A stretch of DNA of 64,000 bases from Neopusillimonas maritima (GTDB lineage: Bacteria; Pseudomonadota; Gammaproteobacteria; Burkholderiales; Burkholderiaceae_B): NCBI RefSeq assembly GCF_003576595.1, contig NZ_NQOU01000001.1, positions 1-64,000 of the forward strand, read 5' to 3'. The translations under genes and the position numbers were made by a program. The notes below the pieces were generated by a model. That model worked only from the letters and a program-made list of their open reading frames with translations, was not told where the DNA came from and made no database searches. Below are positions 37,326 to 44,791 of the stretch, one piece after another. Within the stretch, counting starts at the first letter, position 1. The number at the start of each line of letters is the position of its first letter.

Positions 37326-37949
37326 ATGTTTGGTATGACTACCGTTCCGTTATTTCCGCTCAGTCGGGCCTTGTTTCCAGGTGGCGTTTTACACCTGCGC
37401 ATCTTTGAGGTGCGTTATTTAGACATGATTCAACAATGTCTCGACAACAACATAGAATTCGGTGTCGTTGCACTGACCAGCGGCAGCGAAGTTCGCCTTC
37501 CGATGACGCAAGAAACTTTTATCGAAACAGGAACACTGGCGCGCATCAACGAATCGCAAACAATTATGCCGGGCTTGATGCAAATTCAATGCTCAGGCAC
37601 ACACCGATTTCAATTAGAAAAATCAACGCAAAAATCAAATGGTCTTTGGGAAGCAGAAATTTCCCTATTACCAACTGAACAATCAATTAACATCACCGAC
37701 GACCTTCAAGCTTGTGCCGATGCATTAGGCAAAGTCATTGCCGACCTGCAGCGCGATGGCGTGCCTGCGGAAGCAATGCCAATCAGCCCGCCGTTTATGT
37801 TAAGCGACACCGCCTGGGTTGCAAACCGATGGGCCGAACTTCTGCCACTGCCCCCCACCCAGAAAGCGCTCTTGCTGCGGGAAAACGACCCTGTTCAAAG
37901 ACTCGACTTACTCAGAGAAGTTCTACTAGTGAAAGGACTGATTAAATGA
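37326..37949 (+). CDS. Stand-alone LON substrate-binding domain protein
   Basis: A 207-aa protein consisting only of the N-terminal domain found in Lon protease: VPLFPLSRALFPGGVLHLRIFEVRYLDMI at the start, FGVVALTSGSEV, TGTLARINESQ and a helical C-terminal part. No ATPase or protease follows. Such proteins are common next to unrelated genes and their role is unknown; adaptor or peptide binding is a guess. A start at 37335 (MTTVPLF) is equally possible. It overlaps the patatin gene as ATGA. Confidence 0.85.
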   Translation: MFGMTTVPLFPLSRALFPGGVLHLRIFEVRYLDMIQQCLDNNIEFGVVALTSGSEVRLPMTQETFIETGTLARINESQTIMPGLMQIQCSGTHRFQLEKSTQKSNGLWEAEISLLPTEQSINITDDLQACADALGKVIADLQRDGVPAEAMPISPPFMLSDTAWVANRWAELLPLPPTQKALLLRENDPVQRLDLLREVLLVKGLIK

Positions 37950-38899
37950 AGTCCCGCTCCTACCGCCCCAAAGTCGGCCTCATCCTGGGTAGTGGCTCAG
38001 CTCGCGGATGGGCTCATATCGGCGTCATCAACGAACTAAACAAAGCAGGTATTCAACCCGATATCGTTTGTGGCACGTCAATCGGCGCGCTCGTAGGTGC
38101 TGTTTATGCCGGCGGGCATCTGGGCGAATTGGAAAAATGGGTGACCAAACTAGGGCTTAAAGACGTCGTCTCATTCATGGACCTCACCTTAACCGGTGGT
38201 GTCCTGAAAGGCGAAAGACTCATGGCGTTTTTTCGGCAGAAATTCAAAGACTGCGATATTGAAGACTTGAGTGTGCCCTTTGGTGCCGTCGCCACATCGC
38301 TTTACAGCGGATCCGAAATCTGGTTGCGCAGCGGCAGTACGCTAGGTGCGGTCAGGGCTTCCATTGCACTGCCTGCCTTATTCGCACCAGTGCGTCACAA
38401 CGGCCAAATACTGGTTGACGGTGGCCTGGTTAATCCGGTACCTGTTTCACTGGCACGCGCCATGGGAGCCGATATCCTGATTGCAGTCGATCTGAACTCC
38501 GATTTGCTGGGCCGACATTTGCGCCGGGGGGAACAGCCTGAGGCCGATTCACGTTCTCCCTCACCCGACCACCCCGACAGCGAGCAAAGCACTGAATGGG
38601 TCAAACGCATTCAGAACAATCTGAATGCGCTGCTGCCAACCTGGAACGACAACGACAATGACGAACCCCAGATCCCGTCCATGCTCGATGTCGTCGCCTC
38701 AAGCATCAATATTATGCAGGAACGCATTACTCGCAGCCGCATGGTGGGCGAGCCGCCCCACATTACCATTGCGCCTCGGCTGGCGCATCTTGGCTTGCTC
38801 GATTTTCATCGCGCCGAAGAAGCCATTGAGGCGGGCGCACAAACCGCCCGGGAATGCATACCGGCAATTAAGGCATTCGACATTCGAACATCTGGTTAA
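37946..38899 (+). CDS. Patatin-like phospholipase (RssA-like)
   Basis: Serine acyl hydrolase of 317 aa. The oxyanion motif GSGSARGWAHIGVI, the nucleophile elbow GTSIGALVGAVYAGG (Gly-x-Ser-x-Gly) and the catalytic Asp in LVDGGLVNPVPVSLAR complete the Ser-Asp dyad. The C-terminal helical region (about 190-300) is longer than the core and contains a charged linker (RRGEQPEADSRSPSPDHPDS). No signal peptide, so it is probably cytoplasmic or peripheral. Translationally coupled to the LON-domain gene. Confidence 0.92.
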   Translation: MKSRSYRPKVGLILGSGSARGWAHIGVINELNKAGIQPDIVCGTSIGALVGAVYAGGHLGELEKWVTKLGLKDVVSFMDLTLTGGVLKGERLMAFFRQKFKDCDIEDLSVPFGAVATSLYSGSEIWLRSGSTLGAVRASIALPALFAPVRHNGQILVDGGLVNPVPVSLARAMGADILIAVDLNSDLLGRHLRRGEQPEADSRSPSPDHPDSEQSTEWVKRIQNNLNALLPTWNDNDNDEPQIPSMLDVVASSINIMQERITRSRMVGEPPHITIAPRLAHLGLLDFHRAEEAIEAGAQTARECIPAIKAFDIRTSG

Positions 38900-39732
38900 C
38901 GCAAGAACCAGTTCGATGCCCGTGTGAGCGGCGCCATTACCATACGGTTTACCGATGCAGGCAAATCCAGCGGCTTGGTCACCATTTTTATCGCCATCGA
39001 TACCGGATAATGGCGACGCAACCCTTTGGCCAGACGACGGCACAGAATATTGAACTCTTCGCGATTCGCCCCACTGCCTTTGTGAACCTGATACACATGC
39101 CAAAGAGCGCAGTCGGCGTCGGAGGAGCGCGCTTCCAGGATGCGACGCTTCAATGCACCAAACACCTTCCAGCGCCCGGGATTCTGCGTTTCACGATATT
39201 TCCGGAAATACTGGAAAAAATGCTTGTAATGACTTACCTCGTCGGCACGAATACGCTGGGCGATACCCGCCAGCACCGGCTCGGTTGCCTGACTGGCAAG
39301 CGCCGTGTAAAAGGTGGCTGTCCCCGTTTCCACGACACAACGCGCCACCATTTCCAGACCTTGGGTAGGTTCAAGTTCATCGGCCGTGCACATGGCGGAA
39401 TATTCAGCAAAAAAACCTTCGTACGCGCGTTCCCAGTCGAATTCAGGCCAAACGTGTTGCGTATAAGCTTTCAACACATAACCATGCCGCAGCTCTTCGT
39501 GCTGCCATTTGGTTTCCAGCCATTCCTGAATTTCAGGCGCGTCGGAATAATATTCGATCAGGTTACGCGTATATAGATCGGCGGCAATTTCAATGAATGA
39601 TGCGCCGGCCACCATGTAAAACAAATCCTCATTGTCGCGAACAAGCTCAAGATCGACATCATGCAGCGGCACATTGTCTAATGACCAGTCTGAACTCAAG
39701 GCATCCAAAGTTCTTGCTGTCACTTCACTCAT
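38896..39732 (-). CDS. Ferritin-like diiron protein
   Basis: A 278-aa, mostly helical protein with the carboxylate-bridged diiron pattern: FIEIAADLYTRNLIEYY (Glu), WQHEELRHGYVLKAY (ExxH), VVETGTATFYTAL (Glu) and RADEVSHYKHFFQYF (ExxH). This resembles the acyl-ACP desaturase/ferritin-like superfamily, but I cannot place it in a named enzyme family. The C-terminal 70 residues are basic and lack iron ligands. Its end overlaps the patatin gene end by four bases. A role in oxidation or lipid modification would be inference only. Confidence 0.7.
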   Translation of the reverse strand: MSEVTARTLDALSSDWSLDNVPLHDVDLELVRDNEDLFYMVAGASFIEIAADLYTRNLIEYYSDAPEIQEWLETKWQHEELRHGYVLKAYTQHVWPEFDWERAYEGFFAEYSAMCTADELEPTQGLEMVARCVVETGTATFYTALASQATEPVLAGIAQRIRADEVSHYKHFFQYFRKYRETQNPGRWKVFGALKRRILEARSSDADCALWHVYQVHKGSGANREEFNILCRRLAKGLRRHYPVSMAIKMVTKPLDLPASVNRMVMAPLTRASNWFLR

Positions 39733-39873
39733 AGCTCTACTCCAACCCGATAGAAAAACATGGTTTGATATTCACTTTGCTATGGTAAACCACTACCGGC
39801 AAAAATTTCATGCCATACTTTAAACCGAAATATTTTGGGCGTATTTTTCTGTAAAAAATAGGGAATCCATCGT

Positions 39874-40410
39874 ATGTCTTGCACCCAACTCTGTGACACA
39901 CCCGAACGTTATGGTTTAGTTTCCCGCTTACTCCATTGGGGGATGGCTTTGGTATTACTTTGGCAGTTCACCTCTGTCATTATCCATACGCTGTTCGAAA
40001 AAACCGGTATCGATAAATTTTTCTGGGGAACACATAAATCGGTCGGTTCGTTACTGATGGTGCTGATTCTTTTACGTGTACTGTGGGCCCTCGCCAATCT
40101 GCGCAAACGCCCACCTGCTGTCAGCAAGTGGTCGATTACGGGACATGTTGTTTTATACATTCTAATGTTTGCCATACCCGTCATTGCACTTATTCGCCAG
40201 TATGGCTCAGGAAAAGCGTTCTCCCCCTTCGGCATCCCCCTCATGCCAGGATTCGATGAAACCGACAAAATTGAATGGATGATCGATCTGGGTAGCAATT
40301 TCCATGGTCTACTGGGCTGGACACTATTGGCAGCCGCGCTGGGGCACGCCGCTGCGGTGCTTTGGCATTATTTGCGCGGAGATCGTTACGTGCTTGAACG
40401 CATGAAATGA
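39874..40410 (+). CDS. Cytochrome b561 family protein
   Basis: Four-helix diheme membrane protein of 178 aa. Heme-ligand His are in SRLLHWGMAL (helix 1), GTHKSVGSLL (helix 2), NFHGLLGW and GHAAAVLWHYLRGD (helix 4). The pattern is the bacterial YodB/CybB type, which oxidises quinol and can protect against superoxide. AGGGA precedes the ATG. The 141 bases before it form the divergent promoter region shared with the ferritin-like gene. Confidence 0.93.
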   Translation: MSCTQLCDTPERYGLVSRLLHWGMALVLLWQFTSVIIHTLFEKTGIDKFFWGTHKSVGSLLMVLILLRVLWALANLRKRPPAVSKWSITGHVVLYILMFAIPVIALIRQYGSGKAFSPFGIPLMPGFDETDKIEWMIDLGSNFHGLLGWTLLAAALGHAAAVLWHYLRGDRYVLERMK

Positions 40411-40445
40411 AAAGACCTAACTCAGCAGTCAAATAAGGGTTTTCC

Positions 40446-40475
40446 TTGACACATCAAAGGGTCTCACGCTACCCT
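40446..40475 (+). promoter_or_regulatory. Candidate promoter of the infA2 leader
   Basis: A perfect -35 TTGACA (40446-40451) is followed 18 bases later by TACCCT (40470-40475). TATATA at 40475-40480 overlaps but is too far from the -35. Either -10 places the transcript start near 40482, about 220 bases before the infA2 start codon. The whole 293-base gap between cytochrome b561 and infA2 is occupied by this promoter and the leader elements listed next. Confidence 0.45.
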
Positions 40476-40577
40476 ATATAAATCGTTATCTATAAAGATA
40501 GTCATCAATTCAAGGGCTTGGTTATAAAAATAGCCGATCCCTATCAATCCGGGGCCCGCTTGCCCGGCCCTGCTTTT

Positions 40578-40600
40578 CACAGCTCGCGCTGTGCTTTTTT
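40578..40600 (+). terminator. Intrinsic terminator inside the infA2 leader
   Basis: CACAGC (40578-40583), loop TCGC, GCTGTG (40588-40593), then C and six T (40595-40600). It lies after the candidate promoter and about 100 bases before infA2. It could end a short RNA of roughly 115 bases or act as a transcription attenuator for infA2. Confidence 0.7.
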
Positions 40601-40616
40601 GTACCCCGTTAAACAA

Positions 40617-40678
40617 CGGCCGGCCTCACAAGGGCTACCTGTTTCAGGTGGCAATGCCCGGGCATTGCTGTTCGGCCG
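40617..40678 (+). other. Three-way-junction-like RNA fold ahead of infA2
   Basis: CGGCCG at 40617-40622 can pair with CGGCCG at 40673-40678. Enclosed are two complete hairpins: ACCTG-TTT-CAGGT (40637-40649) and the perfect 18-base palindrome GCAATGCCCGGGCATTGC (40651-40668). The fold ends about ten bases before the GAGG ribosome site of infA2, so it could control translation or RNA stability. Confidence 0.55.
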
Positions 40679-40703
40679 ACTATTACAAGAGGAAACTGTA
40701 CTC

Positions 40704-40958
40704 ATGGCTAAAGAAGAATTACTTGAAATGACCGGCTCGGTAACCGAAGTCCTCCCCGACTCCCGTTTTCGCGTAACGCTGGAAAACGGCCACCCAATCG
40801 TGGCATACACCGGTGGCAAAATGCGCAAGCACCACATTCGTATTCTGGCCGGCGACAAAGTCAAACTGGAAATGTCGCCCTACGATCTTAGCAAAGGCCG
40901 TATTGTATTTCGCCATATCGAAGGCCGCCCGCCCATGGCACGCAACAATCGGCGTTAA
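40704..40958 (+). CDS. infA2: Translation initiation factor IF-1, second copy type
   Basis: S1-like OB-fold protein that binds the ribosomal A site during initiation. 84 aa against 72 for ordinary IF-1; the core [49 protein letters not shown] is followed by a longer basic tail ([11 protein letters not shown]). Burkholderiales usually carry one infA in the ribosomal operon and this longer second gene elsewhere. The start ATG at 40704 is supported by the domain and by GAGGAAA upstream. The frame is open further upstream, but that region is the structured leader. Confidence 0.93.
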   Translation: MAKEELLEMTGSVTEVLPDSRFRVTLENGHPIVAYTGGKMRKHHIRILAGDKVKLEMSPYDLSKGRIVFRHIEGRPPMARNNRR

Positions 40959-41001
40959 ACCGATTTCGCGTTACAGGTTCGCCCTGCTTCAGATAGACAA
41001 A

Positions 41002-41541
41002 CTAAATAATGGGTGACGGCGTCATGAAATGCTCAAGAACGCCCGATCGCTCATCGATGTCGGCCCATCTGCGGGTATCTGGAAACGTAATAACCGCGAG
41101 GCTCGCAGGTGGAAATTCATGCCTCAGTCGCACCACCGCATTTTTACTTCCCCGGCCTGTCAGCTTCAGAGCCAACCCTTGCATTCCTGGGTTATGCCCC
41201 ACCAGCAGCAAAGTCTGGCGTGAATCGGGTTGCGCCCCAAGCACATCCAGCAATGCCGTTATACCGGCCTCATAAATACGGTTTTCATACAGGCATTGAA
41301 CCGCCGTTGGCAGGCGCTTCTGCACTTGCGCCCAAGTTTGCCGGGTACGTTGTGCAGGCGAGATAACGGCCAGATCCGGAATAAAACCTTCCGTCGCCAT
41401 AAGCCTGCCCACCTCCAACGCTTCGGTCAGGCCGCGTTCGCTTAAATTTCGCTCGATATCCCCACCGCTTTCCGCAAAGCCGGCATGCGCATGTCTTAGC
41501 AATAGCAAACGTCGAACCTGATCAGGCATTACATTACTCAT
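41002..41541 (-). CDS. SixA-like histidine phosphatase
   Basis: Phosphoglycerate-mutase-fold phosphatase of 179 aa. Catalytic RHA motif in LLLLRHAHAG, Glu in NLSERGLTEALEVGRLM, SPAQRTRQTWA, and the second His in LLVGHNPGMQGLALKLTG. SixA removes phosphate from phospho-His of signalling or phosphotransfer proteins. It begins 24 bases after the thpR gene and is probably cotranscribed. Confidence 0.9.
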   Translation of the reverse strand: MSNVMPDQVRRLLLLRHAHAGFAESGGDIERNLSERGLTEALEVGRLMATEGFIPDLAVISPAQRTRQTWAQVQKRLPTAVQCLYENRIYEAGITALLDVLGAQPDSRQTLLLVGHNPGMQGLALKLTGRGSKNAVVRLRHEFPPASLAVITFPDTRRWADIDERSGVLEHFMTPSPII

Positions 41542-41565
41542 TCAGAAAGACTCACCTATACTAAA

Positions 41566-42135
41566 TCAAAAAAGCCTACGTTCGGCAAGGACACGATATT
41601 TACCGCCGCCGCCAGGCACAGCACCGGGAACAGACCCGGCCAACACCACTCTTCGGGCCTGCCAACAGACCGGTTCTCTTAAAAGGCTATGCGGCGCCAC
41701 AACCTTTCGAGCCAACGTCACATGCGGCCGAAACGGTATTTTCTTATCCCACCAAATTTCGTGTTTGTCCAGAGAACTGCCTAGCATACGCCATAATTGG
41801 TCCAAGGGCTGCGGCGTGGTATTTGGCCCCACCCAACTGACTTTAATATTCGGGAAACTATTTAACTCTATTAAATCGAGCGAAAACGCTTCGGGGAGCG
41901 GCAAGTCTCTTAAAATGGCATGCAGGACGGGCTGGTTCTCTTCGGGCTGTATCCCTAAAAAAGCCAACGTAAGGTGCATATCGTTCGGATGGGTATGCCT
42001 TCCAGCCAGATTTTCTTGCAACTTTGCCAACTTCCCGGCTGTTTCGGCATCGGGCCACAATGCATAAAATAATCGGCTGGGCTGCGAAGCGGCGATAGCA
42101 GACGGCACGGGTGTCGGATCGGACAATATACTCAT
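41566..42135 (-). CDS. thpR: RNA 2',3'-cyclic phosphodiesterase ThpR (LigT)
   Basis: 2H phosphoesterase of 189 aa with the two catalytic motifs HLTLAFLG (about residue 55) and HVTLARK (about residue 140). It opens 2',3'-cyclic phosphates at tRNA half-molecule ends. N-terminus RLFYALWPDAETAGKLAKL is typical. The C-terminal end SVPGAVPGGGGKYRVLAERRLF is shorter and richer in Gly than usual but within the family range. Confidence 0.92.
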   Translation of the reverse strand: MSILSDPTPVPSAIAASQPSRLFYALWPDAETAGKLAKLQENLAGRHTHPNDMHLTLAFLGIQPEENQPVLHAILRDLPLPEAFSLDLIELNSFPNIKVSWVGPNTTPQPLDQLWRMLGSSLDKHEIWWDKKIPFRPHVTLARKVVAPHSLLREPVCWQARRVVLAGSVPGAVPGGGGKYRVLAERRLF

Positions 42136-42183
42136 TGCATGAGCATACTAGAGCCCAAGGACAAGTGCATCTTTTTCACTGAC

Positions 42184-42216
42184 AAAAAAGCCCACCACAT
42201 TGCTTGCGGTGGGCTT
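42184..42216 (-). terminator. Intrinsic terminator of the ahp genes
   Basis: Nine-base stem AAGCCCACC (42188-42196)/GGTGGGCTT (42208-42216) with an 11-base loop. Read on the minus strand it is followed by a run of six T (42189-42184). It lies 43 bases after the ahpF stop. Confidence 0.85.
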
Positions 42217-42258
42217 CATGCGTTGGAGTCGAGCCCCAGCCACAACTAACCAAAAAAC

Positions 42259-43848
42259 TCAGGCCGTCGCATTTTCGGTCGTCGTCGCCTCTTCCTCATC
42301 AGAAACTGAACTGCGAATCAGATGGTCGAACGCGCCCAATGCAGCCTTGGCGCCGTCCCCTGCCGCAATCACAATTTGCTTGTAAGGAACGGTCGTAACA
42401 TCGCCCGCCGCAAACACTCCCGGCACTGAGGTTTGCCCTTTCGCGTCAATCTCAATCTCGCCAAACTTACTCAAGGATAGACTGCCCTTAAGCCACTCGG
42501 TATTAGGAACCAAGCCAATCTGAATGAAGACCCCTTCCAGATCAACCTTTTTGGATTCTCCGGACTGTCGATCTTTATATGTCAGACCGTTCACCTTCTT
42601 ACCGTCACCAAGAATTTCGGTGGTTTGGGCGGAAACGATAACATCAACGTTCGACAGGCTGCGCAGTTTACGCTGCAATACCGCATCAGCCTTAAGCTCA
42701 TCGGCAAACTCAATCAACGTAACGTGGCGAACCACACCTGCCAAGTCGATAGCCGCCTCAACACCTGAGTTACCGCCGCCAATAACCGCAACGTCTTTGC
42801 CTTTGAACAAGGGGCCATCGCAGTGCGGGCAGTAAGCTACACCGGCATTACGGTATTCGTCTTCCCCTGGAACGTTAATGTTGCGCCAACGAGCACCCGT
42901 TGCAAGAATGACCGATTTACCTTTCAACGAAGCACCATTAGCCAGCCTCACTTCAATCATTTTGCCGGGAATCAACTTTTCGGCCCGTTGCACATTCATG
43001 ATGTCGACGTCGTAGGTTTTAACGTGCTCTTCAAGCGCTGCCGCAAACTTCGGCCCGTCGGTTTCCTTAACGGAAATAAAGTTTTCAATGGCATTGGTAT
43101 CAAGTACCTGGCCGCCGAAACGCTCGGCCACAACACCCGTACGGATACCTTTACGCGCCGCATAAACCGCCGCAGCCGCGCCGGCAGGCCCACCGCCCAC
43201 AATCAACACATCGTAAGGCTCACGAGCACTCAGTTCTTCGGCTTTACGTGAGCTGGCACCCGTATCCAGCTGAGCCAGAATTTCCTCAACGCTGGAGCGC
43301 CCCTGGCCGAACTTCTCGCCATTCAGAAACATGGTGGGAACCGACATGATTTGTCGGGCGTCCACTTCATCCTGATACAAGGCGCCGTCGATGGCCACGT
43401 GCTTGATACGTGGATTAATAATCGACATTGCATTCAATGCCTGAACCACATCGGGGCAGTTCTGGCAAGACAGCGAGAAATACGTTTCAAATTCGTAGTC
43501 ACCATCAAGATTACGAATCTGCTCAATCACCGCTTCGTCAAGCTTGATGGGATGCCCCCCAACCTGCAATAACGCCAGGACAAGAGACGTAAATTCGTGC
43601 CCCATGGGAATACCGGCAAAGGTAATGCCAATATCGGTACCTGCACGGCGGATTTCAAACGAAGGTTTGCGCTGTGAGTCGCCGCTTTCAACCAATGTCA
43701 CCTTGTCAGACATGGATTCAATTTCCTGCAGCAGTTCGCGCAGCTCAGTCGACTTCGCGCCACCGTCTAAATGAGCCACCAGCTCAACGGGCTCGGAAAT
43801 ACGTTCCATATAAGACTGCAACTGGTCTTTTACATTGGCTTCTAACAT
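42259..43848 (-). CDS. ahpF: Alkyl hydroperoxide reductase flavoprotein AhpF
   Basis: NADH:peroxiredoxin disulfide reductase of 529 aa that recharges AhpC. The N-terminal tandem thioredoxin-like domain carries SLSCQNCPD (Cys128 and Cys131). The thioredoxin-reductase-like part has [17 protein letters not shown] (FAD), active-site [14 protein letters not shown] and [15 protein letters not shown] (NADH), then [25 protein letters not shown]. The start ATG at 43848 has AAGGTG eight bases upstream. An intrinsic terminator separates it from ahpC. Confidence 0.96.
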   Translation of the reverse strand: MLEANVKDQLQSYMERISEPVELVAHLDGGAKSTELRELLQEIESMSDKVTLVESGDSQRKPSFEIRRAGTDIGITFAGIPMGHEFTSLVLALLQVGGHPIKLDEAVIEQIRNLDGDYEFETYFSLSCQNCPDVVQALNAMSIINPRIKHVAIDGALYQDEVDARQIMSVPTMFLNGEKFGQGRSSVEEILAQLDTGASSRKAEELSAREPYDVLIVGGGPAGAAAAVYAARKGIRTGVVAERFGGQVLDTNAIENFISVKETDGPKFAAALEEHVKTYDVDIMNVQRAEKLIPGKMIEVRLANGASLKGKSVILATGARWRNINVPGEDEYRNAGVAYCPHCDGPLFKGKDVAVIGGGNSGVEAAIDLAGVVRHVTLIEFADELKADAVLQRKLRSLSNVDVIVSAQTTEILGDGKKVNGLTYKDRQSGESKKVDLEGVFIQIGLVPNTEWLKGSLSLSKFGEIEIDAKGQTSVPGVFAAGDVTTVPYKQIVIAAGDGAKAALGAFDHLIRSSVSDEEEATTTENATA

Positions 43849-43880
43849 AACGTTCACCTTCTTCTGTGTTTTGTCTATTC

Positions 43881-43917
43881 AAAAAAGTCGCGGCGCGGTT
43901 TTTGGCCGTACCGCGAC
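43881..43917 (-). terminator. Terminator/attenuator between ahpC and ahpF
   Basis: GTCGCGG (43887-43893) pairs with CCGCGAC (43911-43917). On the minus strand the stem runs straight into six T (43886-43881). It would lower read-through from ahpC into ahpF and keep AhpC in excess. A second stem without T-run, GTGGCC/GGCCAC, lies at 43930-43951. Confidence 0.8.
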
Positions 43918-43985
43918 CGGTTCGAAAGCGTGGCCCGTTTTGGCAGGCCACACCGTCCTTCTTAAAGCAGAACCGAATGCCTTGC

Positions 43986-44549
43986 TTAGATCTTGCCAAC
44001 CAAATCGAGGGAAGGCTTCAGTGTTTCAGCACCTTCTTCCCACTTGGCAGGGCAAACTTCACCAGGGTGAGCGGCAATGTACTGTGCAGCACGTACTTTA
44101 CGCAGCAACTCGTCGGCTTTACGACCGATACCGTTGTCGTGCACTTCCATGGCCTTGATTTCACCTTCAGGGTTCACAACAAATGTGCCACGAAGCGCCA
44201 GGCCTTCTTCTTCGATCAGTACTTCGAAGTTGCGGGCCAGCACCTGGGTGGGGTCACCCAACATGGGGTACTGCACTTTTTTAATAGCAGCAGATGTGTC
44301 GTGCCATGCTTTGTGCGAGAAATGTGTATCGCAAGAAACGGCGTACACCTCAGTATCCAGTTTCTGGAACTCAGGATACAGGTCGGCCAAGTCTTCCAGC
44401 TCGGTGGGGCAAACGAACGTGAAGTCTGCGGGATAGAAAACGAACACAGACCACTTGCCTTTCACGGACTCATCGGTTACTTCGGAAAATTTGCCGTTTT
44501 GAAAAGCCTGTACTTTGAAAGGTTTGATTTTGGTATTGATAAGAGACAT
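43986..44549 (-). CDS. ahpC: Peroxiredoxin AhpC
   Basis: Typical two-Cys peroxiredoxin of 187 aa that reduces hydrogen peroxide, organic peroxides and peroxynitrite. The peroxidatic Cys47 is in [12 protein letters not shown], the resolving Cys in [11 protein letters not shown] (about residue 166), and [14 protein letters not shown] and [13 protein letters not shown] are conserved. The C-terminal tail after the resolving Cys matches the overoxidation-prone or robust forms equally well from sequence alone. First gene of the ahpC-ahpF pair; expected to be peroxide-inducible. Confidence 0.97.
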   Translation of the reverse strand: MSLINTKIKPFKVQAFQNGKFSEVTDESVKGKWSVFVFYPADFTFVCPTELEDLADLYPEFQKLDTEVYAVSCDTHFSHKAWHDTSAAIKKVQYPMLGDPTQVLARNFEVLIEEEGLALRGTFVVNPEGEIKAMEVHDNGIGRKADELLRKVRAAQYIAAHPGEVCPAKWEEGAETLKPSLDLVGKI

Positions 44550-44605
44550 GTCTTAATTCCTCTGTGTTGTGGTTAAAAGTAGGGGTTAAAACTGAATACA
44601 AGGTC

Positions 44606-44634
44606 AGTATAGGCAAGCCCTATGCATTTGTAAA
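44606..44634 (-). promoter_or_regulatory. ahpC promoter with an embedded dyad
   Basis: On the minus strand TTTACA (44634-44629), 17 bases and TATACT (44611-44606) make a strong promoter, 57 bases before the ahpC ATG. A dyad with arms ATAGG/CCTAT (44609-44623) lies in the spacer and reaches the -10, a place where a bound protein would block transcription. Confidence 0.6.
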
Positions 44635-44791
44635 ATTGATTGATTTAATAACCTTGGTTGTTTTTTTCTATCAATAAAACAAACTAATCCAAAGAACATG
44701 CCTTAACTGCTTAAGTGGGGACATTAGTGCGTGTTTACAAGTACGTTAAAATGCCAAGTTATCGTAAAACATGCTGATTTCAGGAATATTT

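Noticed and set aside
40518-40703. N-terminal extension of infA2 or a separate small protein
   Set aside because: The frame is open, but it has no ribosome site, unlikely composition, and coincides with the terminator and hairpins of the leader. IF-1 starts at 40704.
44598-44645. OxyR binding site upstream of ahpC
   Set aside because: Only one ATAG-N7-CTAT pair is present. The positions 11 and 22 bases further on either side do not match the ATAG-type pattern, and the pair overlaps the -10 rather than lying upstream of the -35.
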